The translations under genes were made by a program, and so were the position numbers. A stretch of DNA of 22,081 bases from Cyclobacteriaceae bacterium (GTDB lineage Bacteria; Bacteroidota; Bacteroidia; Cytophagales; Cyclobacteriaceae): the NCBI GenBank assembly GCA_025363495.1, contig JANYDR010000553.1, positions 1 to 22,081 on the forward strand, given 5' to 3'. Numbering within the stretch: the first letter of the stretch is position 1; every line of letters begins with the position of its first letter. Under the pieces are notes generated by a model, which was given only the letters and a program-made list of their open reading frames with translations, had not been told where the DNA came from and did no database searches. Shown here one piece after another: positions 1 through 8,535 of the stretch.

Positions 1-1596
1 TATTTCAAGCGCTTTACCGGATGTTGATCTGAAGTCTCCAAAGGATGCACTTTCTTCTACCCACCAGTCGGAATTGATTCTTGATTTTAAAAGGAGGGCC
101 ATTTCGGAATATTTTTTTTGCTGCACGGTCTCTCCAAGTTCTCCAGCAATGTTTGCGGCAGCAGTTAAGCCGAGCTGTGTATAAACCGCAACATCAATCA
201 TTTCGGAATCCAGCCCATTGATCTCCATCATGCCGCTTCCTTCAGGACTTAAATTTTTATCCTTATCATTTTCATTTAACAGCCAGCTTAATCCCTTTCG
301 GATGGTTGGATAAAACTTTGTCAATATTTCTTTATCACCGGTCCAGCAATAATATTCCCATGCTGCATTGGCGAATTGTGGAGTTTCGTTCAGGTTACCA
401 GGATTATACACAACGCCATTCGTAGAGACCTCGTGAACGATTCTTCCGTTGCCGTTATTTTTTTCTGATAGCTGGTCAAGTGTAAGAAGGGTTTTTTTCA
501 CCAGGCCAGGTTGACCAATGCATAGAATACCCTGAGCAGAATATTCATTGTCGCAGGCAAACCACCATGGGTAATCGGGCAGTCCTGCACCAAGACCATT
601 CCCTTTTCCCGGCACATTTCGCATTAGCCAGTCTGTTGTGTATTTGGTCCAGGTATACATTTCCTGAATTTTTTTGTCAGGTATGGTAATCCGTGCCGTT
701 TGTTCAATTTTTTCATAGCGCGCTTTTTTTGATGAAAGAAAAGTTTCCGATGATGCTTTAAGCGAGTTAAATGTTTTGATTAACTCATTCTGCGAGTGCC
801 AGGAGCCAGCGATGCAGACAGGAATAACTTTTGTTTCACCTGCTTCAACGGTAAGCTTTATTTGAAAAGACCCAATAACACCATTTCCTTCTTTCTTAGT
901 GATAACTTCAGTTTTTAAATCAGCTGATGAAGACAGAGTGGATCCAAAGGCGACATACCAGTCATTCAATGTGTCTTTTCCTACGATGGCATTGTTAGTT
1001 TCATCATTGGATAGAAAATCTTTCCCATCTTTTATGTTGATCCTTTCTGAGAGCCAGACCGGAGAAAGATCAACAGCACCATTAAATATAAATTCCAAAT
1101 CCTGCTTTGTGCTGTTATTATTTTTAATAGAGAACTCGACGATCACGCCTTCCAGTGAGTCTGGAACAAACTGGAACCTGGTAACGTCAAGGTTTTGAGC
1201 TTTAAGATGGTAAATATGTTCGTTGGCGAAAGGATAGTTGATAAATGTATCAGCTTGTTCAAGCAGAGCCGTATTTTCAACTCCTGATTGTTTTAATTCG
1301 ACAGAAAATCCATCCATTAGTTTTATAGGATGGTCCCAGATTCCGCTCATTTCGCCGGGTGTATGAAAGCCCATTTTCGGAAACGTGCCGTCCTGAAAGC
1401 CGATCATGTACAATCGATCACCAGCTGTTACGTAGGGTGACTTTATATAATCAGGATTGCCTTTTATGGAGGGCATCCCATTCATTACAATCTTAAGAGA
1501 TTGAGACGACTCGCCATTTTTTGAGCATGAGCTTAAAATCATACTGAAAGCAATTGCCACGATGAGAATTGCAAGACTTTTGGGAGGTGTCTTCAT
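1..1596 (-). CDS. Lipoprotein glycosidase, glycogen-debranching-like (partial, C-terminus off the window)
   Basis: An open frame of 532 codons runs from an ATG at 1594-1596 to the left edge with no stop. The N-terminus is a lipoprotein signal: hydrophobic residues about 8-22, then lipobox LSSC, so it is probably anchored in the membrane and periplasmic or surface-exposed. Residues about 30-310 look like a beta-rich N-terminal domain. From about residue 320 the sequence resembles an (alpha/alpha)6 six-hairpin glycosidase fold of the amylo-alpha-1,6-glucosidase/glycogen debranching type: a DYPWWFACDNEYSAQG segment near residue 340, then a GRIVHEVSTNG stretch, an NETPQFANAAWEYY stretch and a YPTIRKGLSWLL helix. 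The assignment rests on those motifs only. The substrate is unknown, and trehalase-like or other GH families of the same fold are alternatives. The missing C-terminal part probably holds further catalytic residues. It is divergent from the permease at 1934. Confidence 0.65.
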   Translation of the reverse strand, partial: MKTPPKSLAILIVAIAFSMILSSCSKNGESSQSLKIVMNGMPSIKGNPDYIKSPYVTAGDRLYMIGFQDGTFPKMGFHTPGEMSGIWDHPIKLMDGFSVELKQSGVENTALLEQADTFINYPFANEHIYHLKAQNLDVTRFQFVPDSLEGVIVEFSIKNNNSTKQDLEFIFNGAVDLSPVWLSERINIKDGKDFLSNDETNNAIVGKDTLNDWYVAFGSTLSSSADLKTEVITKKEGNGVIGSFQIKLTVEAGETKVIPVCIAGSWHSQNELIKTFNSLKASSETFLSSKKARYEKIEQTARITIPDKKIQEMYTWTKYTTDWLMRNVPGKGNGLGAGLPDYPWWFACDNEYSAQGILCIGQPGLVKKTLLTLDQLSEKNNGNGRIVHEVSTNGVVYNPGNLNETPQFANAAWEYYCWTGDKEILTKFYPTIRKGLSWLLNENDKDKNLSPEGSGMMEINGLDSEMIDVAVYTQLGLTAAANIAGELGETVQQKKYSEMALLLKSRINSDWWVEESASFGDFRSTSGKALEI

Positions 1597-1615
1597 TTTC
1601 ACTTTGTTAGTGGTT

Positions 1616-1623
1616 GAAAGATA
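1616..1623 (-). promoter_or_regulatory. Possible -7 promoter box for the glycosidase lipoprotein
   Basis: On the minus strand this reads TATCTTTC, one base off the Bacteroidota TAnnTTTG -7 consensus, 19 bases upstream of the ATG at 1596. No clear -33 TTTG partner was seen, so it is weak. Confidence 0.3.
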
Positions 1624-1701
1624 ATTAACTCTTATTGTTTCTTTTCGATTCCTTGAGCGATTGGAAAATAGCAATAAATCTTCATGCTTTCAGCTAAAAA
1701 A

Positions 1702-1825
1702 AATGCATTTCCCGCAGATTTCCGCGGATTAAGCTCCCGCAGATCTTTGTGGAATTCGAGGATGTCGTAAAATTCCGCGAAGATCTGCGTGTATTAGATC
1801 AGCGAAAATCTGCGGGAAATACATT
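1702..1825. repeat. MITE-like long palindrome with 24-bp terminal inverted repeats
   Basis: The arms at 1702-1725 and 1802-1825 are inverted copies matching at 22 of 24 bases (core TTTCCCGCAGATTT). Nested inside is a second inverted pair, 1736-1756 and 1771-1791, matching at 18 of 21 (core CGCAGATCTT). The spacer is 14 bases, so one strand can fold into a hairpin of about 120 nt. The CGCAGAT core occurs four times in alternating orientation. There is no coding capacity. No clear target-site duplication flanks it. It resembles short non-autonomous palindromic elements scattered through Bacteroidota intergenic DNA, but a family name cannot be assigned from this window. Confidence 0.8.
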
Positions 1826-1933
1826 CCTCAAAAGTGAAATTATCTAGGAGCGCCGGAATATTATTCTTAGGCATCAATAGGGGTATTTCGATTACAGATT
1901 GTCTTATCGAGGTAATCCAAATCTTCTAAGCCA

Positions 1934-4345
1934 ATGCTAAAAAACTACCTGAGAATCGCCTATCGGAGCCTGCTCAAAAACAGGGCTTTCTCATTCATTA
2001 ATATCTTTGGACTTGGGGTAGGGATGGCGGCATTCCTTTTCATAATTCATTACGTCTGGTTTGAACGCAGTTATGAAGATTATAATAGTAATGCAGATAA
2101 TGTCTACCGTATTACCATTGATTTTTATAAAGGCTCGGAGTTTGTGTATACGGACTGTGAAACACATGCGCCAGCCGGCCCGATGTTGAAAGAGACAATA
2201 CCGGAGGTGTTGAATTTTGCGCGGATGTACCACGTTGATAATCTCAAGGAAATAAAAGTTGGGGTACGGAAATTTTTAGAAGATGACATCTATTTTGCCG
2301 ACCCTTCTGCATTTCAAATATTTTCAATTAATGTCATAGAGGGTGACTCAAAGAGTGCATTACGTGAACCTTTTCAGGCAGCGCTGACCACGTCAGTTGC
2401 AAAGAAATATTTTGGGACCAGTGATGCTCTGGGTCAGTCAATTCAAATCGGTAGTGATTTGTATCACATAACAGCAATTATGCAGGATAGTCCCCCCAAC
2501 ACACATCTTAAGTTTGGTGTTTTACTTTCTCATAGCACTCTCCCTACACTATACAGTTGGTACAAGGAAGACAGTTGGAATTCAAACAACGAATTCACCT
2601 ATCTCGTAATGGCGCCTGGTACGGATCTTGCAGATTTTAATAAAAAGCTATCTGAGTTTTCTGTTGAATTAAAAGATAAAATAGATTACTCACGCTATAA
2701 TGCTGAGCCAATAAAGGATATCCATCTTTATTCTAATAAATCTTTCGAACCAGAAGCGAATGGAAGTGCAAAGATCGTTTACTTTCTTCTGATCATTGCT
2801 GCTTTCATTATTGTTATTGCCTGGGTAAATTATATCAATCTATCAACTGCGCGAGCAATGGAACGGGCAAGAGAAATTGGTATTCGCAAAGTAATGGGTT
2901 CCTTAAAAACTCAACTGATGTTTCAGTTTCTGTCAGAGTCGGCTATTGTAAATGCGCTGGCAGGTTTATTTGCCTTCTTCTTATTTCAGGCGGCTTTGCC
3001 CATCTTCCGTGATCTTACCGGGCAATCGTTATCGTTGAATTTTATTGGGGAAAAGAATTTTTGGTATCTGCTTGCTGGGTTAATAAGCGTTGGCTCCATC
3101 TTGTCTGGTATATATCCTGCATTTGTCCTTTCTTCTTTTCAGCCTGCTGCAGTTTTGAAAGGCAGATTTCAAGCATCGGTTCATGGACAGAGGCTAAGGA
3201 GAGCATTGGTCATATTTCAATTTAGCGCAACTGTAGTTCTTATTGTTTGTTTGAGTGCCGTTTACCGGCAGATCAATTATCTGCGCAATTATGACCTTGG
3301 AATGGATATAGATCAGACACTAGTTGTGCGGGCGCCTCGTGTTGACGCAGTGGATTCGCTTTACAAGACATCTTTTCAAAGTTTAAAATCCGAACTGCTT
3401 CGCAATCCCGATATACAAAAAATTGGTCGTTCGGATGCTCTTCCGGGATTGAGTTTGCATGAATTGAGCACGACAATGTTCAGAAGACTTGGTGAGGAAA
3501 AGGGAAAGGGGAATTATGAATATTATTATTTTCCCATTGATGCTGATTTTATATCAACATTAGGAATGAAACTTGTGGTCGGTCGGAATTTTGAAGATGG
3601 CTCGGCAAACAGGGACCAGGTTATTATTAACGAGGAGGCGGTGCTACGACTTGGATATGCAAATGCCGAGGCAGCAATAGGAGGAAGGATCACATTCAGG
3701 ACGCGAAACGAGGTTGAATATTCAACAATCATTGGAGTGCTAAAGAATTTCCATCAGCGATCTCCAAAGGAAAAACATATTCCTATGCTGTTTTATTATA
3801 ATGAGAGACTTGACTATTTAACTATTCGTTTGAATGGAGCACATATTGACGAAAGTATTAAATCTGTAAAAATGGCTTGGGACCGGGTTTTCCCGCATGC
3901 TTTATTTAACTATTTTTTTCTTGACGAAACATATAATAAACAATATCAATCAGACTCGCGGCTTGGTCAACTCATTGCTACATTTTCAGGATTAGCTGTT
4001 TTTATTGCCTGTCTCGGTTTGTTTGGACTTTCATCTTATACAATTGTTCAGCGGTCGAAAGAAATTGGCATCCGAAAAGTGCTTGGGGCTTCCATCAATC
4101 AGATCGTGCGATTGCTTTCGCAGGATTTTGTCAAGGTGGTTGTTATTGCATCCGTCTTGGCGATGCCAATAGCCTATTTTGCAATAGATGAATGGTTATC
4201 AACATATTCTATCAGGATCAAGCTAAATATATGGATGTTTACTTTGCCAGTATTCGCGATACTGTTAATGGCATTGCTTACCGTCAGCGTTCAAACTATA
4301 AAGACTGCTGTCGCTAATCCTGCGAATTCACTTAAGCAGGAATAA
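1934..4345 (+). CDS. ABC transporter permease, FtsX/MacB type with two FtsX domains
   Basis: An 803-aa inner-membrane permease of the size and layout common in Cytophagales. Residues about 1-20 form the conserved amphipathic start (MLKNYLRIAYRSLLKN), TM1 is about 20-42, followed by a MacB-type periplasmic domain to about 280. The first FtsX block, about 281-400, has three helices and the coupling motif EIGIRKVMG at 314. A second hydrophobic start near 425-445 leads to a second periplasmic domain. The last FtsX block, about 675-795, repeats the motif as EIGIRKVLG at 710. These motifs lie in the loops that contact the ATPase in MacB-type exporters. No ATPase or membrane-fusion gene lies nearby, so it is an orphan that presumably pairs with a subunit encoded elsewhere. 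Export of peptides or lipids is the family expectation; the substrate is unknown. The ATG at 1934 is chosen because it begins the conserved N-terminus. Confidence 0.93.
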   Translation: MLKNYLRIAYRSLLKNRAFSFINIFGLGVGMAAFLFIIHYVWFERSYEDYNSNADNVYRITIDFYKGSEFVYTDCETHAPAGPMLKETIPEVLNFARMYHVDNLKEIKVGVRKFLEDDIYFADPSAFQIFSINVIEGDSKSALREPFQAALTTSVAKKYFGTSDALGQSIQIGSDLYHITAIMQDSPPNTHLKFGVLLSHSTLPTLYSWYKEDSWNSNNEFTYLVMAPGTDLADFNKKLSEFSVELKDKIDYSRYNAEPIKDIHLYSNKSFEPEANGSAKIVYFLLIIAAFIIVIAWVNYINLSTARAMERAREIGIRKVMGSLKTQLMFQFLSESAIVNALAGLFAFFLFQAALPIFRDLTGQSLSLNFIGEKNFWYLLAGLISVGSILSGIYPAFVLSSFQPAAVLKGRFQASVHGQRLRRALVIFQFSATVVLIVCLSAVYRQINYLRNYDLGMDIDQTLVVRAPRVDAVDSLYKTSFQSLKSELLRNPDIQKIGRSDALPGLSLHELSTTMFRRLGEEKGKGNYEYYYFPIDADFISTLGMKLVVGRNFEDGSANRDQVIINEEAVLRLGYANAEAAIGGRITFRTRNEVEYSTIIGVLKNFHQRSPKEKHIPMLFYYNERLDYLTIRLNGAHIDESIKSVKMAWDRVFPHALFNYFFLDETYNKQYQSDSRLGQLIATFSGLAVFIACLGLFGLSSYTIVQRSKEIGIRKVLGASINQIVRLLSQDFVKVVVIASVLAMPIAYFAIDEWLSTYSIRIKLNIWMFTLPVFAILLMALLTVSVQTIKTAVANPANSLKQE

Positions 4346-4426
4346 TATTTAACTAAAGATTAACACAGATGCCTAGTATTTGTCAAAATTTCCACTCCAT
4401 GCATTAATCTATGGCAAACACCTCAC

Positions 4427-4822
4427 CTAAACTTGCCGTCCACTCCTTCTTAGTAACGCCGTCAAAGTAATCGAAATTAGAAAACATACCGATTCAGTTA
4501 TTAGCCACGTTGTTACAAAGCTGTTGGGTACGCCATCAGCAAAAATTCCTGTTGCTCTTCCTAATACAAATCCTGATGTATACAAAATCAACAATTGTAA
4601 TGGTCCTTTTAAATCTTTAAATATTCCAAAAATGCAATAGAGTCCAAACATAAGATGCATCCCTCCATCGACCGCTCTCATCGAACTGGCGGCACTTGGA
4701 TTGTCAAGCATGATTCCGGCTTGCGCAACCACTGCCTGCGGATCGATCAATGCCTCAATGCCCACTTTGCAAAAAGCCAGGGCCATAAGGCCCAGAAATA
4801 CCTGTGTGATACGTTTTGTCAT
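4427..4822 (-). CDS. Small integral membrane protein, DUF4345-like
   Basis: A 131-aa protein with about four hydrophobic helices (about 5-23, 50-68, 75-95, 102-124). The pattern of an N-terminal FLGLMALAFCKVGIEAL helix, a P-containing loop, an AVDGGMHLMFGLYC helix and a LGRATGIFADG segment fits the DUF4345 family, whose function is unknown. The frame stays open upstream to a TTG near 4882, but the ATG at 4820-4822 gives a start directly before the first helix and leaves room for a promoter, so I use it. It is divergent from the AraC-type regulator at 4929 and convergent with the permease. The head-to-head layout suggests that regulator controls it, which is inference. Confidence 0.72.
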   Translation of the reverse strand: MTKRITQVFLGLMALAFCKVGIEALIDPQAVVAQAGIMLDNPSAASSMRAVDGGMHLMFGLYCIFGIFKDLKGPLQLLILYTSGFVLGRATGIFADGVPNSFVTTWLITESVCFLISITLTALLRRSGRQV

Positions 4823-4928
4823 ATTTTTTTTATTTCCAATAACGATATAAACGAACCTGGCAGAAGTGATAACTTGTGCCAAAAGGGTGACATTTTACGA
4901 CAGACCGTTTCCTCGAACGTTTGCTCAC

Positions 4929-5918
4929 ATGCCGATCATCCGTGATATAATTTATGGCGCTGCAGCCCGTGGTGCTGATGTGGGCTCTCTTTGTGACAAG
5001 GCAGGTATTTCGATCGCGGCGTTGAATGATTCTGAAAAGCAGCTTGATTTTGTTTCGGCCTACCAGGTTTGGGAATATGCAGTAAAAATGACCGGAGATA
5101 AATTGCTGGGATTACACCTCGGGGAATCTACTAACCCCACTATTCTTGGTTTAATTGGTCACCTGATGCAAAGCAGCCCGACCTTAAAAGATGCGTTTGA
5201 AAATGTCTCGAAATATGGAGTGGTTGCTACAGACATGTTTCGATATAGAATTTCAATGCAGAGCAATCGATATGTACTTCAGTTTGAGCCGGCGACACTC
5301 TGGTTGAAACAATCACCAGACAGTGCAAGGCACGCTGTTGAGCAAGCCATGGCAGGGACGTTGAATGTTTTTTACCTCCTTTCGGGAAATAGAACTTATC
5401 CGGCGCAGACCAACTTTAGTTTTAAAAGACCGGCGCCCTTGGAGGAATATGAGCGTGTTTTTAATTCTAGTCTTTGTTACAACACGGAAAGTAATCAGTT
5501 AATTTTTGAGAAAAATCAGCTCGAAAAGAATGTGCTGAGTTATGATAAGTCTCTTTATAAAGTATTCAACGCAATGCTTAAAGAAAAAAGAGCGTCTCGA
5601 AAAGAACTTGACAAATTTTCTGAACGGCTGAAGAAAATAATTCTTACTGAGTTTAACGGGCAGGTTCCTCCGATTGAAGTACTGGCTTCTCACATGCAAT
5701 TAACTGCTCGATCGCTTCAGCGCAAGCTTGAATTGGAAAAAACGACATTTCGAGCTGTTTCAACCACGATAAAAAAAGAACTAGCGAAGCAATTTTTAAA
5801 TAATCCAGAAGTAAAAGTTGGATACGTAGCAAGTGTGTTGGGTTATTCGGAAGCAAGTGCTTTTCGAAGGGCATTTAAAAGCTGGACGAATACCTCACCC
5901 CGAAAAATCAAGAAGTAA
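4929..5918 (+). CDS. AraC-family transcriptional regulator with an OruR/arabinose-binding-type N-terminal domain
   Basis: A 329-aa DNA-binding regulator. Residues about 15-190 match the N-terminal ligand-sensing domain of the long AraC subfamily (a QLDFVSAYQVWEYAVKMTGD segment, then GLIGHLMQSSPTLKDAFENVSKYGVV). Residues about 235-329 are the C-terminal AraC DNA-binding domain with two helix-turn-helix units: IEVLASHMQLTARSLQRKL, then VGYVASVLGYSEASAFRRAF, with SPRKIKK closing the second. The frame is open from a GTG at 4866, but the ATG at 4929 fits the family start (MPIIRDIIYGAAARG) and is preferred. The ligand is unknown. The DUF4345-like gene diverges from it, with 106 bp between the two chosen start codons, and is the most likely target. 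Confidence 0.88.
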   Translation: MPIIRDIIYGAAARGADVGSLCDKAGISIAALNDSEKQLDFVSAYQVWEYAVKMTGDKLLGLHLGESTNPTILGLIGHLMQSSPTLKDAFENVSKYGVVATDMFRYRISMQSNRYVLQFEPATLWLKQSPDSARHAVEQAMAGTLNVFYLLSGNRTYPAQTNFSFKRPAPLEEYERVFNSSLCYNTESNQLIFEKNQLEKNVLSYDKSLYKVFNAMLKEKRASRKELDKFSERLKKIILTEFNGQVPPIEVLASHMQLTARSLQRKLELEKTTFRAVSTTIKKELAKQFLNNPEVKVGYVASVLGYSEASAFRRAFKSWTNTSPRKIKK

Positions 5919-5952
5919 TGTTGTAGGCAGTATTACCGCTTACTTGCACTCC

Positions 5953-7179
5953 CTAATTAATAACACCCGATCCAACCAATTCCTCCCCCTCATACCACGC
6001 TGCAAACTGCCCTGGTGTTATACCGCGTTGAGGTTTGTCGAAAATAATATAAAGTCCTTCGTCTTTTTTGTGAAGCGTGCAAGCTTCCAAAGGCTGACGG
6101 TAACGAATTCGTGCGAGGTATTTCCTGGTCTCATTTACAATTAGCGCCAGATCATTGCGGATCCAGTGTTCATCTGAGTTGGGAATGAAAAGACCTTTTC
6201 GATAAAGCCCTGGATGATCTTCACCCATTCCCGTATAAATAACATTTTTTGTGGTGTCAGTGCCAATAACAAACAATGGCTTTTCAAATCCGCCTATGTT
6301 TAAACCTCTCCTTTGACCGATGGTGTAGTAATGTGCTCCATTGTGCTCACCTACCACTTCACCAATCTCCGGTGATAAATCGAAAGGCTGAGACAAATGC
6401 GCCAGGTCATCATAAGAAACTCCATTCTTAAAAACGTCAGCATTCATGGAAACCTCGATTACATTTCCTTTTTTAGTTTCCAGCCTTTGTTGTAAAAAGT
6501 CGGGCAAGTGGACTTTTCCGACAAAGCACAACCCTTGTGAATCTTTTTTCTCCGCTGTTGCCAGTCCTGCCTTCTTTGCAATAGCTCTTACTTCAGGCTT
6601 GAGTAATTCTCCAACCGGAAAGAGTGCCTTTGATAGTTGAGCTTGCGTCAGTTGACAAAGAAAATAGCTTTGATCTTTATTCGGGTCTTTGCCAGCGAGC
6701 AATTGATAATGAGTTTGTCCGTCCTTTTCAAATTCTCCTTTACGGCAATAGTGGCCAGTCGCTACAAAATCAGCTCCCAGCTTTAATGCTGCATTGAGAA
6801 AGACATCAAATTTTATTTCCCGATTGCACAACACATCCGGATTGGGTGTCCGGCCGCGTTGATATTCAGCAAACATGTAATCAACGATTCGCTCTTTGTA
6901 TTCTTTACTCAGATCAATGGCCTGGAATGGAATTCCCAGATGCTGGGCCACGATCATAGCGTCATTGCTATCGTCGAGCCAGGGACATTCATTACTGATT
7001 GTTACGGTGTCGTCATGCCAATTCTTCATGAACATACCAATGACCTCGTAACCTTGTTCTTTAAGTAGGTGAGCGGCCACGCTCGAGTCCACACCTCCCG
7101 AAAGACCAACAACAACCCGCTTCCCAGGATTGGCAACGGTTAAGCTATTGGATGATTCATGGAGAATGGGTGACTTCAT
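5953..7179 (-). CDS. mnmA: tRNA-specific 2-thiouridylase MnmA
   Basis: This 408-aa enzyme catalyses 2-thiolation of the wobble uridine U34 in tRNA-Lys, -Glu and -Gln, activating the base with ATP and receiving sulfur from a persulfide relay. The PP-loop SGGVDSS is at 27-33. The first catalytic cysteine is C118 in NPDVLCNREIKF, with D115 three residues before it. The second is C218 in DSQGLCFVGKV. The tRNA-binding ATGHY segment is near 140, YTIGQRRGL near 285, and the C-terminal beta-barrel ends in the typical QRGITPGQFAAWYEGEELVGSGVI. It is about 40 residues longer than the usual 360-370, partly from a 20-residue N-terminal tail of low similarity to the family start. Its ATG overlaps the stop of the upstream TlpA-like gene in the string TAATG, so translation is probably coupled. 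Very sure of identity. Confidence 0.97.
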   Translation of the reverse strand: MKSPILHESSNSLTVANPGKRVVVGLSGGVDSSVAAHLLKEQGYEVIGMFMKNWHDDTVTISNECPWLDDSNDAMIVAQHLGIPFQAIDLSKEYKERIVDYMFAEYQRGRTPNPDVLCNREIKFDVFLNAALKLGADFVATGHYCRKGEFEKDGQTHYQLLAGKDPNKDQSYFLCQLTQAQLSKALFPVGELLKPEVRAIAKKAGLATAEKKDSQGLCFVGKVHLPDFLQQRLETKKGNVIEVSMNADVFKNGVSYDDLAHLSQPFDLSPEIGEVVGEHNGAHYYTIGQRRGLNIGGFEKPLFVIGTDTTKNVIYTGMGEDHPGLYRKGLFIPNSDEHWIRNDLALIVNETRKYLARIRYRQPLEACTLHKKDEGLYIIFDKPQRGITPGQFAAWYEGEELVGSGVIN

Positions 7180-8411
7180 TACTTATGGGAAGTTAATTTC
7201 TCGGTTAGAAGTTCGTTTACCAGTTCGTTGAACCGTTGTTTGAATTCTTCATAATAAATACCTGTTCCCGGGCCTTCAAATCCGGTGCGGATATGTTTTA
7301 CTTTTCCGTCCCTACCGATGAATATGGTGGTTGGGAATGCAAGTACTCTATTAAGCATTGGCAATGTTTCAGAAGCTTTTGCCTTGTCGTTTGTTCCTGC
7401 AATCACAAAATCATAGGGTACTTTTAACTTCTCCTTCATTTTCTTCACGCGTTCACTTGCGTAACCAAAATCACTTTTGCGTTCGTATGCTAATCCTAAA
7501 ATTTCTACACCTCGATCTTTGTTTTCGTTATACCATTGTGAAAGGAATTTTGTCTCGTCCATACAATTAGGGCACCAGGTTCCAAAGATCTGGAGTATTA
7601 CTACTTTATTCTTAAACCTTTCATCAGAAGCAGTAATCATCATTTGATTTACATCCGGAAAATTAAAATCAATTTTGTCGTAACCCGTTTTCAAATAAGT
7701 TAATGCTTCTGCATCGGGCATCATGGCCTTGTCGTCTTTCAAACCAATCCATGATTCGTGAGAAGTACTGCCTGACCAAAAGTCTCCGAGCAAAGTATGA
7801 TCATCTTTCTTTGATGCAATAAATAAAAATGAATGATTACCATCGAACGTGCTGAGGTATAATTTATCATTCACCACGTTTCCTTCCAGGTAGCGATAGT
7901 CGCCAGTGGTAGTAAGAAAAGTGCCTTCAGCATGGTTGCCCTTCTGTGTGAAAACACCAACCGAAACAGAAGTATCATTCTTATTATTTATAAATTTAAC
8001 AGAATACTTTCCTGTGAAATCAGTCACAGATTGATCGCTTGTTTTCTCGAACCTGAAATCGTCACCAAATGTTGCTGAGAAAGGCATTCTGAAATTTGGG
8101 TCATAATTTTTTAAATAGAAGCCTTTCAGTGTATTGCCATCTACCTTTGCATGTAACACAGCATCAAAGATGTGGAGCACCATTTTTATAGAATCGCCGA
8201 CGATGCTGACTTCATCCAACAGTAACTCCTCTTCAGCATTCCTCAGGTAGGCCGTATACTTACCCTCTTTGTTGTCAACTCTAAACGTAAAGGGGAGTGA
8301 CTGGCCTTGCTGTTCAAGAACACCTCTCCAAACCCCAGAATGAACTTCTACGGGTTTTTTGTTGCATGAAATAACCAGGACGGCGGCGGTAAAAAAGTAC
8401 AGAATTCGCAT
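7179..8411 (-). CDS. TlpA-like thioredoxin-fold lipoprotein
   Basis: A 410-aa envelope protein. A short hydrophobic N-terminus ends in VISC (cysteine near residue 16), suggesting a lipoprotein. Residues about 20-250 form an N-terminal beta-rich domain without a recognised catalytic motif. Residues about 255-400 are a TlpA/AhpC-TSA-type thioredoxin domain, with FGTWCPNC placing the redox pair at C280 and C283, an LPMLNRVLAFPTTIFIGRDGKV stretch carrying the cis-proline region, and a C-terminal helix. The family reduces or rearranges disulfides in the periplasm. The order N-domain plus TlpA is common in Bacteroidota. It is the first gene of a two-gene unit with mnmA, sharing one base (TAATG). 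A role in sulfur transfer to mnmA is unlikely because this protein is exported and MnmA is cytoplasmic. Confidence 0.88.
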   Translation of the reverse strand: MRILYFFTAAVLVISCNKKPVEVHSGVWRGVLEQQGQSLPFTFRVDNKEGKYTAYLRNAEEELLLDEVSIVGDSIKMVLHIFDAVLHAKVDGNTLKGFYLKNYDPNFRMPFSATFGDDFRFEKTSDQSVTDFTGKYSVKFINNKNDTSVSVGVFTQKGNHAEGTFLTTTGDYRYLEGNVVNDKLYLSTFDGNHSFLFIASKKDDHTLLGDFWSGSTSHESWIGLKDDKAMMPDAEALTYLKTGYDKIDFNFPDVNQMMITASDERFKNKVVILQIFGTWCPNCMDETKFLSQWYNENKDRGVEILGLAYERKSDFGYASERVKKMKEKLKVPYDFVIAGTNDKAKASETLPMLNRVLAFPTTIFIGRDGKVKHIRTGFEGPGTGIYYEEFKQRFNELVNELLTEKLTSHK

Positions 8412-8466
8412 GGATTTCGGATTTTCTTTTGAGAACGCAAAAATGCACCAAATGATTCTAATTTCG

Positions 8467-8505
8467 TCGTTGAAAGTGTCTTATTCGTAAAAGTCATTTC
8501 AACGA
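8467..8505. promoter_or_regulatory. Possible operator-like inverted repeat in a divergent promoter region
   Basis: TCGTTGAAA at 8467-8475 and its exact inverse TTTCAACGA at 8497-8505 are separated by 21 bases, between the divergent tlpA-like and CoA-transferase genes. Centre-to-centre distance is 30 bases, about three helical turns, so a regulator could bind both. Nine-base matches can arise by chance in AT-rich DNA. Confidence 0.25.
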
Positions 8506-8535
8506 AACGGACCAGTAAATCAACAACTATTGTCA

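Larger units (their letters stand above)
1597..1933. other. Divergent intergenic region (337 bp)
   Basis: This is the gap between two genes that point away from each other. Its middle third is the palindromic repeat at 1702-1825, and a weak minus-strand promoter box lies at 1616-1623. I see no open frame or RNA gene. No convincing promoter box for the permease at 1934 was found. Confidence 0.6.

Noticed and set aside
899..1198. 99-codon open frame on the + strand
   Set aside because: It lies antisense inside the glycosidase lipoprotein frame and its composition (Ser/Phe/Leu-rich) is that of a reverse-strand shadow.
4655..4945. 96-codon + strand open frame across the DUF4345/AraC divergent region
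   Set aside because: It is antisense to the DUF4345-like gene and overlaps the AraC start out of frame; Cys/His-rich without domain features.
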